This document shows positions 19,501-31,619 of a stretch of 64,000 nt of DNA, one piece after another. The notes under the pieces were generated by a model that saw only the letters and a list, made by a program, of their open reading frames with translations, did no database searches and was not told the DNA's origin. The position numbers and the translations under genes were made by a program. Within the stretch, counting starts at the first letter, position 1, and the number at the start of each line of letters is the position of its first letter. The stretch spans positions 3,438,001-3,502,000 of the forward strand of contig NZ_CP156060.1 in NCBI RefSeq assembly GCF_039778605.1, in the 5' to 3' direction. The DNA is from Flavobacterium sp. WV_118_3 (GTDB taxonomy: Bacteria; Bacteroidota; Bacteroidia; Flavobacteriales; Flavobacteriaceae).

Positions 19501-20052
19501 ATCTCCATTACAAAAGATTTTTGTGAGGATTGTTATTCGTTCCAACCGGAACCCGGAAAAGAATATATCTTAAGTGCCTGGGCAAAAGAAGAAACGAACG
19601 AGCAGTTTAAAACATTTGTGAATCCTGCAATTACACTGATTTTCTATCACAATAAACAAGCATTGCCACAACACGAAATATCAAGAATCACAGCAATACC
19701 TTCCGGTGAAATTATCGACGGATGGCAACGCATCTTTACCAAGTTTAAGATTCCGTATTCGACAACAAGTGCTATCAATAATACCATTTCAATTGGAGTT
19801 GAGCTAACGAATAACAGCCCGAGCATTCCGGTTTATTTTGATGATATACGCGTGCATCCTTTAAAAGGTAGTATGAAATCATTTGTATACGATCCGGAAA
19901 CCTTTAAACTGATGTCGGAATTAGACGACAACAACTACGCTACTTTTTATGAGTATGACAATGAAGGCGGACTGGTGCGTATTAAAAAAGAAACGGAAAG
20001 AGGTGTGAAAACGATTCAGGAAACCCGTTCCGGAAGTGTAATTAAAAACTAA
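16597..20052 (+). CDS. Secreted multidomain protein with LRR-like start, triple repeat and VWA domain
   Basis: A 1151-residue protein. A signal peptide (~1-25, ending TVLAQ) is followed by an LRR-like N-terminal segment (residues ~27-135, EEKQALIDIYNSTNGKQWKN then LSDNNLVGEL). Three copies of a ~110-130-residue module start near residues 181, 428 and 563, each with NPN..P.VK..FL..IN.L, a PYISDPNPKI-like segment and a closing CP. A von Willebrand A domain spans ~689-900, with MIDAS DESGS near 697-701 and a later ITDGC. A carbohydrate-binding-like beta domain follows (~970-1100, EYILSAWAKEE). The last 50 residues (YEYDNEGGLVRIKKETERG) are a single YD-like repeat typical of partners of Bacteroidota Rhs proteins. 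It is co-transcribed with its neighbours (gaps of 8 and 9 bases). Confidence 0.8.
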   Translation: MIRIKLKNLVLIVFLLLSGMTVLAQVSPEEKQALIDIYNSTNGKQWKNNKGWDVTNPKAVVTSWDAAKKTGWYGITVKDGHVTDIVLSDNNLVGELKADPDAFQALTRFLINGNNVTGELAEDLLEPLGELPKYMDEAPKVAKETAVKRVADAKVEKVVVADNATAVTTERKRWESCTRDNPNSPIVKNIFLKFIKYLVNAKNSGVPDYQIEGSNPPEFNALKPFITDPNPKITHFVTDIDPSNNTLREMRFSFTGDHGEHDVWLSGIFSDIANVNFDIDLSSYTDYDHYMDLQGEYSDIYPGYKIHLKRFDIMHVNFCPDRLPVCGDKNRMVLSGPSGLPTICAGQFVMATFYPAMASADYNFTVVNSATGATVYTGTFSGANNVYINALEAGSYTLYMDVMNYDSGCTFSEEQNFTVQNCASFCASNNPNTVIVKYLYLNLINHLVTKMVTDGMIPDGYFPPQLSALAPYISDPNPKIYNAHFANHGEYFRFSFANHGSDYDVSLRFTPNTTVIGIDLSGYSSPNLVSTIPVLLNSNAMEPNHTVKHIDFCPATPVYCTTTNPNAPVIKTLFLNLINKLRTQPIGGVPNGYTCTELTALAPYISDANPKIYNFMNSGGSMSFSFNPHGSQFDVIVPLLSNLSITNVEFNNFVAPDMQATFKTTFSNGSVNNTVGKVKHINLCPDELYCVSHVAIVVDESGSLDDTEIRKIRKQLKAFVQQQADTNDNLGTNIYISLIGMSDSDTYNRADAIMQVKITNGSTLNQFNNWINSFGARYGQTGISHGSDYWKSALDKALSTSMKPKGVIMITDGCQTSNVTNLVNTMKLFDNYRNPANPTTSLNPNAPHLYVLGIENGFYVDSETVVSQRMAQNQDPNLNPALVAPALGTNDFARIAPVEHTDVIQTQAESRLRKSLKFLLGYPADQFPVASIDYFKPADYYGHDNFNILGSDDRYLSEKLVDSQISCGISITKDFCEDCYSFQPEPGKEYILSAWAKEETNEQFKTFVNPAITLIFYHNKQALPQHEISRITAIPSGEIIDGWQRIFTKFKIPYSTTSAINNTISIGVELTNNSPSIPVYFDDIRVHPLKGSMKSFVYDPETFKLMSELDDNNYATFYEYDNEGGLVRIKKETERGVKTIQETRSGSVIKN

Positions 20053-20061
20053 AGGATAGTC

Positions 20062-20784
20062 ATGGTAAATAAAATCATCACATCCGTTTCCATCCTTTTT
20101 ATGGGGTGTCTCGTTCAGGCACAAACCGTAGGAGAGGTTTTGAAAAAAATTACAGCCGGATATAGTATCGCACAACCGCTGCAGTATAAAACCGATTATA
20201 AGCTGTTTAAAGATCATAAGTCGACTAAGGTAGAAGAAAATTATAAAGGAGTCTTTTACAAAAATGCGGCGAACGAAGTGTATATTAAAATCAACGATAC
20301 GGAGATTATTAATACGAAGAAAACCAATATAAAAGTCAGCCATCCCGAAAATGCTATTGTGGTTTCAAATCCAGTCGACAATTATTTCGGTGAAGCCGAT
20401 TTTAATAAAGTATTCGAATTGTGTAAACTGATTTCGTTTAAAGATTTTAAGACCCATTGGGAAATTGTTCTGGAACCGAAAACTTATTCCGGATTGACCT
20501 ATTCCAAGATCGTTTTAAATGTATCGAAAACCTATTTTATACAAAAACAGATCTTTTACTATAACACGGGAATTAATTTTTCCAAAGAGTATAAAGGAAC
20601 AGATATTAATTATCCGAGATTGGAAGTGGTTCATAGCGATTATAGCAGAAAAGCAATTCCTCCTTCGGTTTTTAATACGCAAAACTACCTTTCCTTCTCT
20701 GGTAAGAATAGTATTGTTTTAGCTCAACGGTTTAAAAAGTACGAAATAATTGATCAACGAATTATTTCTAATAACATAAAATAA
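20062..20784 (+). CDS. Secreted protein of unknown function in the Rhs operon
   Basis: A 240-residue protein with a cleavable signal peptide (~1-21, ending LVQAQ). The mature part alternates short Lys/Tyr/Phe-rich strands ([35 protein letters not shown]), resembling the LolA/LolB-like outer-membrane lipoprotein-handling fold in strand pattern; I cannot confirm this. It lies 9 bases after the VWA gene and 11 bases before the Rhs gene, so it is very probably part of the same transcript and may help export or fold the toxin. Confidence 0.7.
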   Translation: MVNKIITSVSILFMGCLVQAQTVGEVLKKITAGYSIAQPLQYKTDYKLFKDHKSTKVEENYKGVFYKNAANEVYIKINDTEIINTKKTNIKVSHPENAIVVSNPVDNYFGEADFNKVFELCKLISFKDFKTHWEIVLEPKTYSGLTYSKIVLNVSKTYFIQKQIFYYNTGINFSKEYKGTDINYPRLEVVHSDYSRKAIPPSVFNTQNYLSFSGKNSIVLAQRFKKYEIIDQRIISNNIK

Positions 20785-20795
20785 AAATCAGATAT

Positions 20796-23700
20796 ATGTA
20801 TATCCCTAAGCGTTTATTTATTTTAGTATTTACATTATTTACAGCATTTGTTTTTGGACAACAGGAAACAACTATGGGAGGGTATAGCTCTGGTAGCCAG
20901 TTGCATAGTTTACCCATGCTTCAGGTCGTCGATCCAAAATATGCTTCTTTAAGTCAGCAGAATGTTTTTACATCTGTAGATCCCGCGGTATATGTCCATT
21001 TTGGGTTTCAGGACGATTTAATTAATATGGGGGCAAATTTAGCCATATACTCTTGTGAGGTACGACTAAAAATTATGCCATTTAATAATTCGAATGGTTC
21101 TTTGAATGCCTATACTATTACGCTAAAGATCAAACGTGATAATGTAACCGAAACGGTAAAAATGAATGATTATGTGGTGTATAAATTACCAGGTATTCAT
21201 AAAGCCAATGTTGCAGTAGAGGAAATACGTTATATGGACGAAATGGATCAGGCTATCCCTTTGGTTAGTAATTCTGCGGCTTATTTAAGGCTAACGTTTA
21301 AAACGGATCGCTATTATAATATTAAAAATACAACGGTTAATCCGGTTACGAAAAGACTCATTAAGTACAATGGAATGTCGGAAACGGTGGTTAACAATGT
21401 AAGTGATGGTGCCGAAGAATTAGAAATCAACTGGACACGCTATAATGAAGCACCAGCAACAGAATACGAACTGGAATGGACCTGGGTAGATAACTTTGGA
21501 CCAAATGGTGTGAAATTGTTGCCCAACCAGATTGCCTTAACAGAGCAGGATTTTAAACTGAATAGTACAAGAGTACAAACCAAAGAGTTAAAGTACAGAA
21601 TTCCGTTGGTGTTTTCCAAAGGATATCTGGTATATCGTGTAAGACCGGTTGGACGCTTCCTGGACGATACAAAAAAGAGTTATTACGGAACCTGGTCTTC
21701 AGGGCTTGCCGGTACTTTTCAGAATGTAGGGAACTGGGGTACTTTCCTCGAAATTGATGCCGATCACGAAGTAGGTAAAAAGAACTGGCAATATCAGGCC
21801 TCTTTTGCTGAAGACGGTAAGAAAAAAGAGGTTGTAAGTTATTTCGACGGTACTTTGCGTAACCGTCAAACGGTTACAAAAACCAATACCAATAATAAAA
21901 CCATTGTTGGGGAATCAGTATATGATAACCAGGGACGTGTAGCTGTAGAAGTATTGCCAACGCCTATCGAAGCTTCCGGTATTCGTTATTACCGGGACTT
22001 AAATAAAAATGATGCCGGGAAAGTTTTTACCCATCATGATTTCGATTGGGACCGACTCAATGGATTAATCTGCGAACCTATAGTGCCACCGGGAATGTCA
22101 AAAAACTCGGGTGCCAGTAAATATTATTCGGAACAAAATACAATAGTAGGAAACTACCAGGATTATGTGCCGAATGCCAATAAATATCCTTTTTCTCAGA
22201 TTGAATATACACCAGATAATACCGGAAGAATCCGAAGAAAAGGAAGTGTAGGGCAAGATCTTCAATTGGGTACCGGTCATGAAATGAGTTATTTTTATTT
22301 GCAACCGGATCAGGAAGAATTAAACCGACTTTTCGGATATAAAGTAGGGGATTTCAAACGCTATAAAAAGAATGTAGTTGTCGATCCGAACAAACAGATT
22401 AGTATCAGTTATCTGGATCCTCAGGGAAGAACTGTTGCTACCGCATTGGCCGGAGACAATCAGAAAGAGCCTATGGTGTCATTGGAAGATGAAACCAATA
22501 ACGCATTACACCAGATGACAACGGCTAATGTGTTGTCGAATAACGATGCCTATGCTACCGGACTAAACGGAATCCTGTTGGATGGAGTACGATCAAATAA
22601 ACAGATAGGTGTTGTTAAGGATGAATCGTTAACATTTAATTATGGACTAACGCATACTACGAATAGTTATACCGACTATTGTATGGGCGGAAAACACTAT
22701 CCTTTTGTCTTTGATTGGGTCATCCGACTTAAGGACGATTGTGGGAACGATTTATTACTTAGACGAGGCGACGGATCTGTTAACTATATACAATTAGGAT
22801 CGGTAAATCTAAATTCGTTTACACCCTACGCACCACCGATTGCGTTAAATTATGCCGCTGGGACGGGTGTGCTAAAAATCGGGTCGTATACTTTGAATAA
22901 AGATATCCGGGTGAATCAAGCAGCTTTAGAGCAATATGCGGATGATTATATCACATTACTAAAACAAGAGACCAATGTGTGTTATCCGGATTTAGGAGCC
23001 TTTACGGTCGATATTAGCGAAGAAGACTGTCACGTGACGTGTAGAAGTTGTGAAGAAGCGCTGATCTGTACCTATTTGACACCACAGGAATGTGCAGCAT
23101 ATAGAACAACGTTCCCTGCTGGTACAGACGAAAGTGTATTGGGTGACATCAATGTAAGAGAATATTATGTCTTACTTGCCGAACGAAAATATGTAATCGA
23201 CAATTTGAATACCAATTTCGCAGGAAGTTCATTTGCATATAATGGATCAATATATGTAGATCAGAATGGACTTGTTTCACAGTATACCATCAATATATAT
23301 GTGACTCGTTTCAAAAAGGAACTTAGAGCAATGTTAGATGGTTGTAGAGAATTGTGTATACAACCGGGAGATACCTGTAATATCAATACCAGTATATTGT
23401 TATCGGATGTTAGTCCGCACGGACAATACGGATCAATTTCAGGAATCGATTTCCCAACGGCACAACCGGGTGGAACAACAACACCTGCAACCAGTGTAGA
23501 TGATACCTTGAGTTTGTTTAATGAAGACAACCAATTGTTATATGGAGGTTCTTCAACACAGACGTATGTCGATTTGGATACCGGATTAACCGTTACACAA
23601 AATGTATCGAACTATAACTGGAGAAGACCGGCAACGCCATATATGGACGATAACGGTGACTTTGCAAAGGTTAAAGTAGAAAGAATCAATTACAATACCT

Positions 23701-26700
23701 ATATTCCGGAAATTATGCCTTCGGCTAGTGTCGAAGATGATCCACTGGACCCTACTTCAAATAATAAATATGTACGTCCGCAATATTTAAGAAATGTAAC
23801 GGATTTTGTCAATAACTGGAAAACAAGCTGGGCAGAATCGTTATTACCATACCACCCGGAATACCAGTATCTGAAATATAATAAAGCAATTTGTGCTAAA
23901 ACAAATTCAGCCGGAGATAATTCGGATAGCTTTGATGAGAAACTTAAAGCCTTGGATTATACCAATGTCTTTACAACAAATGGAATGGCACAAAATTTAG
24001 TCAATATTACGGCTAATGACCCTTTCTATGACAGTCAGATTACAACAATGCCTGCGCAGGGTATTACGTATGAGGTAGAAACGGCTGCTGATTTTACCCT
24101 GAGAAGGAATTTGTTGGTGGAAGCGATGAATACCAATTATGAAGGTATTAAATTGGCTAATAATGCCCGATTGAATATGCTTCAGATGGCGTATTATACA
24201 ACTGTTTTCGGTAATGGAATTGCGCCAGCTTCTACCTATCAGAGTTTGGTTACCTCTCCGCTTAACCAGTTGCTTCCAATTCTTAATGCGCTGAATCCAA
24301 GTGAAAAAGAGCGTGTTTGGAAGAGCTTTGTGAATAACTATATCGCGTTTAAACAAAAAACGAGAACGGTATATTCCCATATGTTTGCTTTGAGAAATAG
24401 TGGTTATAACGGTTGTATTGGCGACGTACAGAACGTTGATACTTTTGTAACACTATTTGAAAAATATAATACAACAGGTAATTATAGTAACCTATTACAA
24501 CGAATCAACCAGGCTTTTGCAACTCCGGTTCCAACAACGCCTGCCGGTACAATACTGGCTTGTTCTACAACTACAGTAGCCTACTATAAAAATAAAGAAA
24601 AACGATTTATATCAGCTGATTACGGCTTTAACTCCGGTGTTCCGGGTTCACAGGCTATCGCCGATGCGACTGCCGATGCGGATGCACATACCTATCAGCA
24701 AACCGGAAAATGTCCCTTATTAGTGGATACGGAAAGTTTATTAAAAGGATTGATCAATCCTTCTTTCCAGAGCCAGGGATTATTACTTTACGGCTTTAAT
24801 GCCTATAGCATGCCGATGTTAACTCCGGATTTATTTAATTCGGTATTGTTAGACCCGGCTGCTTATGCGGCAAACCCACAAAATGTTACCATTAATGGAA
24901 ATATTGTTAATGGTGGAGCGAGCTTGAATCTTACTTTTAATACCGCGAGCGGTGTTATTTCACAACCAATCGAACTTAAGATTTTAACACAGACTTTATC
25001 TATAGGTTCCTATATGAATGGCTGTAACGAAACGTTACCGGCTCCTACATGGACGGCTTATAATACAAACTTTAAGATTGTTGATTTCAAGAACATTTAT
25101 TATGTGCCGGGATCATTTAATGCGGCCAATAATACCTATAAATTCCAGATTGTTGCGGTTCTAAAAAGACTTACGGGAACAAGTTGCCCGGCTCTTGAAG
25201 AGATCGTACTTGAAGGAACTGTTAAAGCAGCTATCGGACAATGTAGTTTTGGCGATTCAGCTGGAGAAACAGGTGAAAATTGCGACAAACGAGTGCGTTT
25301 TGAAAAAGCATTGGTACGCGTTATGAATGCTTTAAAAGGAACAAATCCAAATATTCCGGGACAATTGTTTACATCTGGTGTAGCCTTAAATGGTGCTCCC
25401 AATGATAAATATACCTATGGCAGCAGTGTTATGCCGGAGATATTAAGCGACTTAGCATTAAATTCGACCTGGTCGTGTAGTCCGAGTACCAGTTTTACAG
25501 TTAACGGTCCAACTCCGTTTACAATTTATAATCTGGTGAACGAATCCGGAAACCCATCTTTCCTTCCGGGCTCTTTTTATAGAGTAACGGGAATAAAGAT
25601 TGAAAAAAATATGGTGAATGGTGTTGCAAGTGGTGATGACAAAATTGCAATCAGCTATCTGGATCTAAAAGATCAGGTGTTTACCTTAAATGGACGTATC
25701 ACACCATTAAACTATAGTTGTATCTGTACGGAAGAAGTTTCTCCGATGCAAGTTGCTGCAGCTAACTTCTTAAATCTGACGAATCATCTTTGGAGTGTAG
25801 GAGGTAATTCCGGACCATTTTTACCAAGTATTATAGCAGATGGATATAACCCGGTACAAATGCAGGCGGTAGCACCGTATATAATTGGTAACAATCCAAC
25901 GGTGAACCAGTATACAACCAGCTGGTCTAACGGATTATCAACCCAAAGTGGAATTAAGTTTAATTTCTTTGCTGGTTCATCGGCATGTCAATTTGAGCTT
26001 CCGCTTTATACTCATCCAAAGAGAGGGGGGGCTTTTAATACTTATGTCCAGAGTATTACGCATTTTTCCAACTTTAAGATACTTCAGGATTTAGGCAATA
26101 ATACGTATGCTTTTAGTGTTTTTGTTCATCATGGTCCGTTTTCGGATGGTGACCGATTTGGAGCGACTCTTCCGGCCGGAATTCAGGAAGCTTATGGTAC
26201 GATAAGCTGCCTTCAGCAAGCGTTCTGCGAAGAGGAATTCGGAGTGACAAATGCATTGACAGCCGTGTTAAAGGATCTTATACAACAACAAACAGTGGCC
26301 GATGGTTCTACTGCTAACGGATTACCGGCTTTAAATACGTACGTTCAGTTATCTGGAGCGGCTCCGTCAGCCACTATCAATAACTTCTATAAAGTAGAAA
26401 ATAGTGCCAGTTCTCAAATTGGATTTACGTTTGCCAAAGAATCGGAATGTGAAGTAGTGTTTACAGTACCAGGTGTTTCGTTTGCAAATGTTACGAATAT
26501 TTCGGGATTGTCATTTACCAATACACAATCGGGTAATTTTACAGCTACGGTTACAACGAATACCGGAGCACAAATTGTTGCCAACGGTACCAGTAAATGT
26601 ATTACTGCACGAAAATGTAATTCCGTAATTCAGGTGCCTTGTACATCTTGTATACCGTCTACCGTTCCTCCGATGGCTTGTGTGGATAAATGGTTCCAGT

Positions 26701-29700
26701 TCCGCGATATAATGGATATCGTACAAGGGTATCAAATGCCGGATCATTTGGCTCAAGATGCGAAATATTTCTGTGAAGCCAACTTAGGTTATCTGGTTAC
26801 AGATTATATACATTATTTGAATATAACGGGAGCTTACGATGTTAGTATGCCGGCCTTTATATCGATAAGTGAATTCGGAGCAACCAATTTGAATTATGGT
26901 TATAATGGTACCCAAATGGTTATTAATGCCTATGGTACGTATTTGATGTCGCATCCGTTTATTGAGTGGAGTGAATTCGTAAATCAATATGTGACGGAAA
27001 ATAAAATTTGTCCACCAGCACCTATGGTTCCAACCATTAATCTGCAAGTAGATGATATTCCTACCCCTTGTGAGATTTTTGTTCACTCGGTACAACAGAC
27101 TTATTTACAGGAATTAATGGAGCAATATTTTGCTACAAAACGAGAAGAATTTAAACAAAAATATATTCAGGCCGCTATCAACGGATTACAGGAGTCGATG
27201 ACGAAAGTGTCTTATGATAAAGAATACCAATATACATTATACTATTATGATCAGGCAGGAAACTTAGTGCAAACGGTTCCACCGCAAGGGGTATCCCGAT
27301 TAGCACCTGGAGCCGACAGTACTATTAATGCTGTTCGAAACACGACGCCAGAAGAAGAGCAACAAGTTGTAAACGGTATTGTGGTAGATCCTAGTCACAC
27401 GATGAAAACGGTATACCGTTATAACTCCCTGAATCAGTTGGTATGGCAAAAAACACCGGATGGTGGCGAAACGCGATTTGCTTACGATCAGTTGGGACGT
27501 ATTATTGCCTCACAAAATGCAAAACAGGCCGCGATGCCGAAACCAAGATTTAGTTATACACTTTATGATGGTCTTGGACGTGTTGTGGAAGCTGGAGAAT
27601 ACGAGCCTCAGCAAGCTTATATTAACGAGGAAGGAAATGTTATCATAGGAGGTTCTCCTGTAGGCGATCTGGAAACGTATAATTATAGACGTTATGAAGT
27701 AACGCGAACGGTTTATGATACCCCGGTTGAAAATAGTACCGGCTGGTTTGAATCGTATTCCGATAATAATAACCACAAAAGAGTTACAGCTATACTAACG
27801 TATAGCATCCTGGAAGATGGCGTAAACTTTGATGAACAAAAAATTATCGCGAATGAGCTATATGATAATGCGATTTTGTACGATTATGATATCCATGGAA
27901 ACGTAAAAGAACTTATTTATCATACGAATAAAGAGGTCTTAAAAAGTTTAAACCAGGATGTCAAAAAAGTGATCTACGATTACGATTTGATTAGCGGAAA
28001 CGTAAATAGTGTTACGTACCAGCCTAAAAAAGCGGATCAGTTTATTCATCGTTATGAGTATGATGCCGATAACCGAATTACGCAGGTGTATACCAGTAAG
28101 GATAAAATCGTATGGGAAAAAGAAGCGAAATACGACTATTATGAACATGGACCTTTAGCGCGACTTGTAGTTGGAGATAAGCAAGTTCAGGGATTGGATT
28201 ATTTCTATACGCTTCAGGGATGGCTTAAAGGGGTAAACTCGGAAAAATTAGGCGCCGTGAGGAAAAGTTTCTATTCAACCAGTGATATTGGCCAAGATGG
28301 AATTGCTCAGAGTGGTACCGCTAAAGATGCATTTGCATTTGCACTTCATTATTATAATGGCGATTATGCTTCCAGACATCATATTGTAAATAGTGTTGAT
28401 AATTCACTTCTGTATTATACCAATACAGTAAATTTAGGAGGTAATAACGATTTGTATAATGGAAACATAAAAGCGATGGTTACTTCTTTAATGGATTTAT
28501 CGCAAGGAAATTTATTCTCACAGTATAATTATTACAGATATGATCAGTTAAATAGAATTAAGGCAATGAATTCCTTAAGAGTTAGTGATTTCTTTAATGA
28601 AACTTCCTATCAATCGGAGTATTCGTATGACAGAAATGGTAACATACTCACATTAAATCGTACCGCCCCGAGAGATAAAAATAGCGCATACACTGAAATA
28701 ATGGATGAATTGCGATATCATTATCAGGATGGAACGAATAAGCTGATGCATATTGATGATGCCGTTCCTAACGGAGCGTTTACTAATGATCCGTCGAATC
28801 CGAATGATACCACCTTGGATATCGATGATCAGGATAAAAACAACTACCAGTATGATGAGATTGGTCAGTTAACCCGTGATGAAAAAGAAGGCTTGAATAT
28901 TAGCTGGAGAGTGGATGGTAAAGTGAAAACGGTAACCAAAGCAAACGGAACGGTAATTGATTTTGAATACGATGGTTTAGGAAAAAGAATTGCTAAAATC
29001 GTTACCAATGGAAACGATGTGACCACTACGTTCTACCAACGCGATGCTCAAGGAAATACATTGAGTACCTATGAGATGGTTAAAACATGGGGGCAACCGG
29101 CCAAATACTACCTGGTTGAACAGGAGATTTACGGAAATAGCCGTCTTGGAGTTGAAAAAGGTAGAAAAGAGCTTAATGCAGATACCGGAAGAGGAATCGC
29201 TTTACGAATGGATGCGCTTGTAGCTACGGCACAAATTGCAGATAATGTTTCGCAGGCGTTATTAACAAATCCGTCTTCTATCTGGGGATTATCGTTTAGC
29301 GGAAATAACAATGTTACTTGGGGCGATGGCGACAAGAGTATCAATTTCTTTGATCAATCGGGAGGGAAAACGCAGGAATTTGAAATCAGAACGAATTTCA
29401 AAATTGTTGGAGGCTCAGCGATGACTGTCAATCAAAATCATGCGTTAGTAACTTTGGATGGTGCCCGAAGACCGGAATATAAACAATGGGATAATAGTAT
29501 TGCGCGTATTGTGATTAAGAGAAATGCCAATGGCGCCTATGTGCCGGCATTAGAAGTTGAAAAATATACCAAAAGGTTCCACCGTTATAAACCGTTCTTT
29601 GTTTTCCACAGACGTTGGAATTATAGAAACTATAAAACCGTTTGGACATATGAATTAAGAAATGCGATACCGGAAACAGAATGGAATTTCCATGCGAAGG

Positions 29701-31619
29701 TATCGGTGAATGGTGATAATTTTAGCCCACAGTTTACGATTAACGGAAATGTTTATACATCGAGAGATTTTATAGCGAATGTAAATCAAGAGTTAAACGG
29801 ACCGGAATCCGGTGATACAAGAGAATTCCCGGAGCCAGATCCTGTTTGGAATACTTTAGGTAAAACCTCAAAAACATATGGGAATGTAGACGGGAACTAT
29901 TTTGGGAATTCGTTCCAGGGAGCACCTGTTGAAATGTGTGATTTCACCTATACTGTAAATAATGGTCAGGGATCGGATAATACCCCGGTATATGTCTTCC
30001 CGTTTGATGAAGGCTTTGGAAATCCATCGTCAACAAACAACTTGTTAACAATGACGAATAATGGTGTTCCGTATTCACAATCGTATTGTGGACCAACAGC
30101 ATTAGATTCTGATGGTGATGGAATTCCGGATGCAGTGGATAACTGTCCGAATAAATTTAACCCGAATCAGAGTGATGTGGATGGTGATGGTGTTGGAGAT
30201 GTTTGTGACAACTGTATGTACACGTATAATCCAAACCAGGCCGATGCTGATGGTGATGGTAGAGGAGATGTTTGTGACAACTGTATCAACAATCCAAACT
30301 ACAATCAGATTGACACGGATGGTGACGGAAGAGGTGATGCTTGTGACAACTGTAGAACGATTTACAACCCAGGTCAGGAGGATGCTGACGGTGATGGTAT
30401 TGGAGATGTTTGTGAAGGATTGGATCAAGGACAGGGTACATCTGCAGCAATTGGAACGCCGGTTACAGCCTATCGTTTTGTAGGGGATAAAAACTATGAA
30501 TTATCGAACCATTTAGGGAACGTTCTTTCCGTAGTTACCGATCGTAAACTATTAGGACGTTATGGTACGAATTATCTGTTTTTACCAGATGTAATTTCAT
30601 ACAATGATTACTATCCGTTTGGGATGCTAGTGCCTAACCGCCACGAAGCCAGTAATGAGTACCGATACAGCTTTAATGGAAAGGAAAAAGATGACGAAAT
30701 TAAGGGTGAAGGAAATCATTATGATTATGGAATGAGAAATAATGATCCAAGATCAGGAAGATTTTTTAGTGTTGATCCTTTGACTAAATCCTACCCTGCA
30801 CTTACACCATATCAATTTGCATCAAACACCCCTATTATGGCTATTGATTTAGATGGAATGGAAGCAAAAGTGGTGACTTATGGAGTCAAAAACACTTATG
30901 ATGACAATTATGTTAAAGATTGTAGTGATGCTTGTGCTAGTAAATTAGGTCTTGAGCCAAAAGGGGTAAGTACGGGTAAAAATCTTTTAAGAGTTTTAAA
31001 GGATGAATCTTCTGGAAGTAATGAAACTATTTCTGCATGGGTAAATTACGGTCATAGCTGGAATAGAGGATTATTCTTAACAAATGATAATGGATTCTAT
31101 AGAGCTAACAATACTGCTCCTGGAGCAGGAGCAGATAATTTCAAAGGCCTTTTAAGAGAAACTAAAACAGGAAACATTACATTCTCAAAACATACATTGT
31201 TTATTTTTGCTAGTTGCGGGACAGCAGGAAATGGCTGGGGCGGTCATAATGTAGGAGGCGGCAAAGCAGCATATGATAATGCTTCTTTTTCTGCAACCAT
31301 TGGTGACTATGTTAATAAGAATTATAGTCTACCTGCCAGAGACTATACAGGATTTTATAAGATAACAACTATTGGCGCTACGGATTTATCTAATTTATTA
31401 AAAGATGGAACTGTTAAAACAGATGGAAGATTCTTTAAAACAGAGAAAGTGTATAAAATTGAACGGACAGTGCAGGAATCAGGTTGGTGGCCTTTTAAAA
31501 CAAGGAAATATATTGACAAAACAACTATAATTCAAACTAAGACTACAGACTTAGGAAAAAAAATCAACCCAACTGAACTAATGAAAGAACATAATGATCA
31601 GGATACAAAAATTCGCTAA
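20796..31619 (+). CDS. Giant DUF6443/YD-repeat Rhs polymorphic toxin with caspase/CHAT-like tip
   Basis: A 3607-residue exported protein. Signal peptide ~1-22 (ends FVFGQ). A DUF6443 segment lies at about 330-400 ([34 protein letters not shown]). A long Cys-containing beta region follows, including two modules near 1650 and 1815 akin to those in the upstream VWA protein. YD repeats run from ~2137 ([27 protein letters not shown]) to ~2750. Five thrombospondin-3-like Ca-binding repeats lie at ~3104-3208. The Rhs end core is [15 protein letters not shown], then YPFGMLVP (Tyr3273) and [13 protein letters not shown]. The variable tip begins after IDLDG (~3355) and contains YGHSWNRG (His3420) and [10 protein letters not shown] (Cys3474), a possible His-Cys protease dyad. 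The tip DNA is clearly more A/T-rich than the shell. The immunity gene overlaps the 3' end by 26 bases. Confidence 0.9.
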   Translation: MYIPKRLFILVFTLFTAFVFGQQETTMGGYSSGSQLHSLPMLQVVDPKYASLSQQNVFTSVDPAVYVHFGFQDDLINMGANLAIYSCEVRLKIMPFNNSNGSLNAYTITLKIKRDNVTETVKMNDYVVYKLPGIHKANVAVEEIRYMDEMDQAIPLVSNSAAYLRLTFKTDRYYNIKNTTVNPVTKRLIKYNGMSETVVNNVSDGAEELEINWTRYNEAPATEYELEWTWVDNFGPNGVKLLPNQIALTEQDFKLNSTRVQTKELKYRIPLVFSKGYLVYRVRPVGRFLDDTKKSYYGTWSSGLAGTFQNVGNWGTFLEIDADHEVGKKNWQYQASFAEDGKKKEVVSYFDGTLRNRQTVTKTNTNNKTIVGESVYDNQGRVAVEVLPTPIEASGIRYYRDLNKNDAGKVFTHHDFDWDRLNGLICEPIVPPGMSKNSGASKYYSEQNTIVGNYQDYVPNANKYPFSQIEYTPDNTGRIRRKGSVGQDLQLGTGHEMSYFYLQPDQEELNRLFGYKVGDFKRYKKNVVVDPNKQISISYLDPQGRTVATALAGDNQKEPMVSLEDETNNALHQMTTANVLSNNDAYATGLNGILLDGVRSNKQIGVVKDESLTFNYGLTHTTNSYTDYCMGGKHYPFVFDWVIRLKDDCGNDLLLRRGDGSVNYIQLGSVNLNSFTPYAPPIALNYAAGTGVLKIGSYTLNKDIRVNQAALEQYADDYITLLKQETNVCYPDLGAFTVDISEEDCHVTCRSCEEALICTYLTPQECAAYRTTFPAGTDESVLGDINVREYYVLLAERKYVIDNLNTNFAGSSFAYNGSIYVDQNGLVSQYTINIYVTRFKKELRAMLDGCRELCIQPGDTCNINTSILLSDVSPHGQYGSISGIDFPTAQPGGTTTPATSVDDTLSLFNEDNQLLYGGSSTQTYVDLDTGLTVTQNVSNYNWRRPATPYMDDNGDFAKVKVERINYNTYIPEIMPSASVEDDPLDPTSNNKYVRPQYLRNVTDFVNNWKTSWAESLLPYHPEYQYLKYNKAICAKTNSAGDNSDSFDEKLKALDYTNVFTTNGMAQNLVNITANDPFYDSQITTMPAQGITYEVETAADFTLRRNLLVEAMNTNYEGIKLANNARLNMLQMAYYTTVFGNGIAPASTYQSLVTSPLNQLLPILNALNPSEKERVWKSFVNNYIAFKQKTRTVYSHMFALRNSGYNGCIGDVQNVDTFVTLFEKYNTTGNYSNLLQRINQAFATPVPTTPAGTILACSTTTVAYYKNKEKRFISADYGFNSGVPGSQAIADATADADAHTYQQTGKCPLLVDTESLLKGLINPSFQSQGLLLYGFNAYSMPMLTPDLFNSVLLDPAAYAANPQNVTINGNIVNGGASLNLTFNTASGVISQPIELKILTQTLSIGSYMNGCNETLPAPTWTAYNTNFKIVDFKNIYYVPGSFNAANNTYKFQIVAVLKRLTGTSCPALEEIVLEGTVKAAIGQCSFGDSAGETGENCDKRVRFEKALVRVMNALKGTNPNIPGQLFTSGVALNGAPNDKYTYGSSVMPEILSDLALNSTWSCSPSTSFTVNGPTPFTIYNLVNESGNPSFLPGSFYRVTGIKIEKNMVNGVASGDDKIAISYLDLKDQVFTLNGRITPLNYSCICTEEVSPMQVAAANFLNLTNHLWSVGGNSGPFLPSIIADGYNPVQMQAVAPYIIGNNPTVNQYTTSWSNGLSTQSGIKFNFFAGSSACQFELPLYTHPKRGGAFNTYVQSITHFSNFKILQDLGNNTYAFSVFVHHGPFSDGDRFGATLPAGIQEAYGTISCLQQAFCEEEFGVTNALTAVLKDLIQQQTVADGSTANGLPALNTYVQLSGAAPSATINNFYKVENSASSQIGFTFAKESECEVVFTVPGVSFANVTNISGLSFTNTQSGNFTATVTTNTGAQIVANGTSKCITARKCNSVIQVPCTSCIPSTVPPMACVDKWFQFRDIMDIVQGYQMPDHLAQDAKYFCEANLGYLVTDYIHYLNITGAYDVSMPAFISISEFGATNLNYGYNGTQMVINAYGTYLMSHPFIEWSEFVNQYVTENKICPPAPMVPTINLQVDDIPTPCEIFVHSVQQTYLQELMEQYFATKREEFKQKYIQAAINGLQESMTKVSYDKEYQYTLYYYDQAGNLVQTVPPQGVSRLAPGADSTINAVRNTTPEEEQQVVNGIVVDPSHTMKTVYRYNSLNQLVWQKTPDGGETRFAYDQLGRIIASQNAKQAAMPKPRFSYTLYDGLGRVVEAGEYEPQQAYINEEGNVIIGGSPVGDLETYNYRRYEVTRTVYDTPVENSTGWFESYSDNNNHKRVTAILTYSILEDGVNFDEQKIIANELYDNAILYDYDIHGNVKELIYHTNKEVLKSLNQDVKKVIYDYDLISGNVNSVTYQPKKADQFIHRYEYDADNRITQVYTSKDKIVWEKEAKYDYYEHGPLARLVVGDKQVQGLDYFYTLQGWLKGVNSEKLGAVRKSFYSTSDIGQDGIAQSGTAKDAFAFALHYYNGDYASRHHIVNSVDNSLLYYTNTVNLGGNNDLYNGNIKAMVTSLMDLSQGNLFSQYNYYRYDQLNRIKAMNSLRVSDFFNETSYQSEYSYDRNGNILTLNRTAPRDKNSAYTEIMDELRYHYQDGTNKLMHIDDAVPNGAFTNDPSNPNDTTLDIDDQDKNNYQYDEIGQLTRDEKEGLNISWRVDGKVKTVTKANGTVIDFEYDGLGKRIAKIVTNGNDVTTTFYQRDAQGNTLSTYEMVKTWGQPAKYYLVEQEIYGNSRLGVEKGRKELNADTGRGIALRMDALVATAQIADNVSQALLTNPSSIWGLSFSGNNNVTWGDGDKSINFFDQSGGKTQEFEIRTNFKIVGGSAMTVNQNHALVTLDGARRPEYKQWDNSIARIVIKRNANGAYVPALEVEKYTKRFHRYKPFFVFHRRWNYRNYKTVWTYELRNAIPETEWNFHAKVSVNGDNFSPQFTINGNVYTSRDFIANVNQELNGPESGDTREFPEPDPVWNTLGKTSKTYGNVDGNYFGNSFQGAPVEMCDFTYTVNNGQGSDNTPVYVFPFDEGFGNPSSTNNLLTMTNNGVPYSQSYCGPTALDSDGDGIPDAVDNCPNKFNPNQSDVDGDGVGDVCDNCMYTYNPNQADADGDGRGDVCDNCINNPNYNQIDTDGDGRGDACDNCRTIYNPGQEDADGDGIGDVCEGLDQGQGTSAAIGTPVTAYRFVGDKNYELSNHLGNVLSVVTDRKLLGRYGTNYLFLPDVISYNDYYPFGMLVPNRHEASNEYRYSFNGKEKDDEIKGEGNHYDYGMRNNDPRSGRFFSVDPLTKSYPALTPYQFASNTPIMAIDLDGMEAKVVTYGVKNTYDDNYVKDCSDACASKLGLEPKGVSTGKNLLRVLKDESSGSNETISAWVNYGHSWNRGLFLTNDNGFYRANNTAPGAGADNFKGLLRETKTGNITFSKHTLFIFASCGTAGNGWGGHNVGGGKAAYDNASFSATIGDYVNKNYSLPARDYTGFYKITTIGATDLSNLLKDGTVKTDGRFFKTEKVYKIERTVQESGWWPFKTRKYIDKTTIIQTKTTDLGKKINPTELMKEHNDQDTKIR
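30105..30420 (+). repeat. Thrombospondin type 3-like Ca-binding repeats in the Rhs protein
   Basis: Five tandem units of the form D.DGDG..D.CDNC...NP.Q encode residues ~3104-3208. The Asp-rich loops bind calcium in known TSP3 repeats. The segment lies just before the end core, so it would act as a stiff linker between shell and tip. Confidence 0.85.
30607..30643 (+). repeat. Rhs core site A, the active junction
   Basis: Inside the 3607-residue gene, coding [11 protein letters not shown]. Its first 37 bases (starting ATTACTATCCGTTTGGGATG) are an exact inverted copy of 40199-40235 (site E). The 21-base core at 30611-30631 is also found inverted at 33626-33646 (site B) and direct at 37196-37216 (site D). 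Confidence 0.85.

Noticed and set aside
30102..30483. Opposed frames of 108 and 123 codons across the TSP3 repeats
   Set aside because: Artefacts of the GATGGTGATGG-like repeat; they only read other frames of the Rhs gene.
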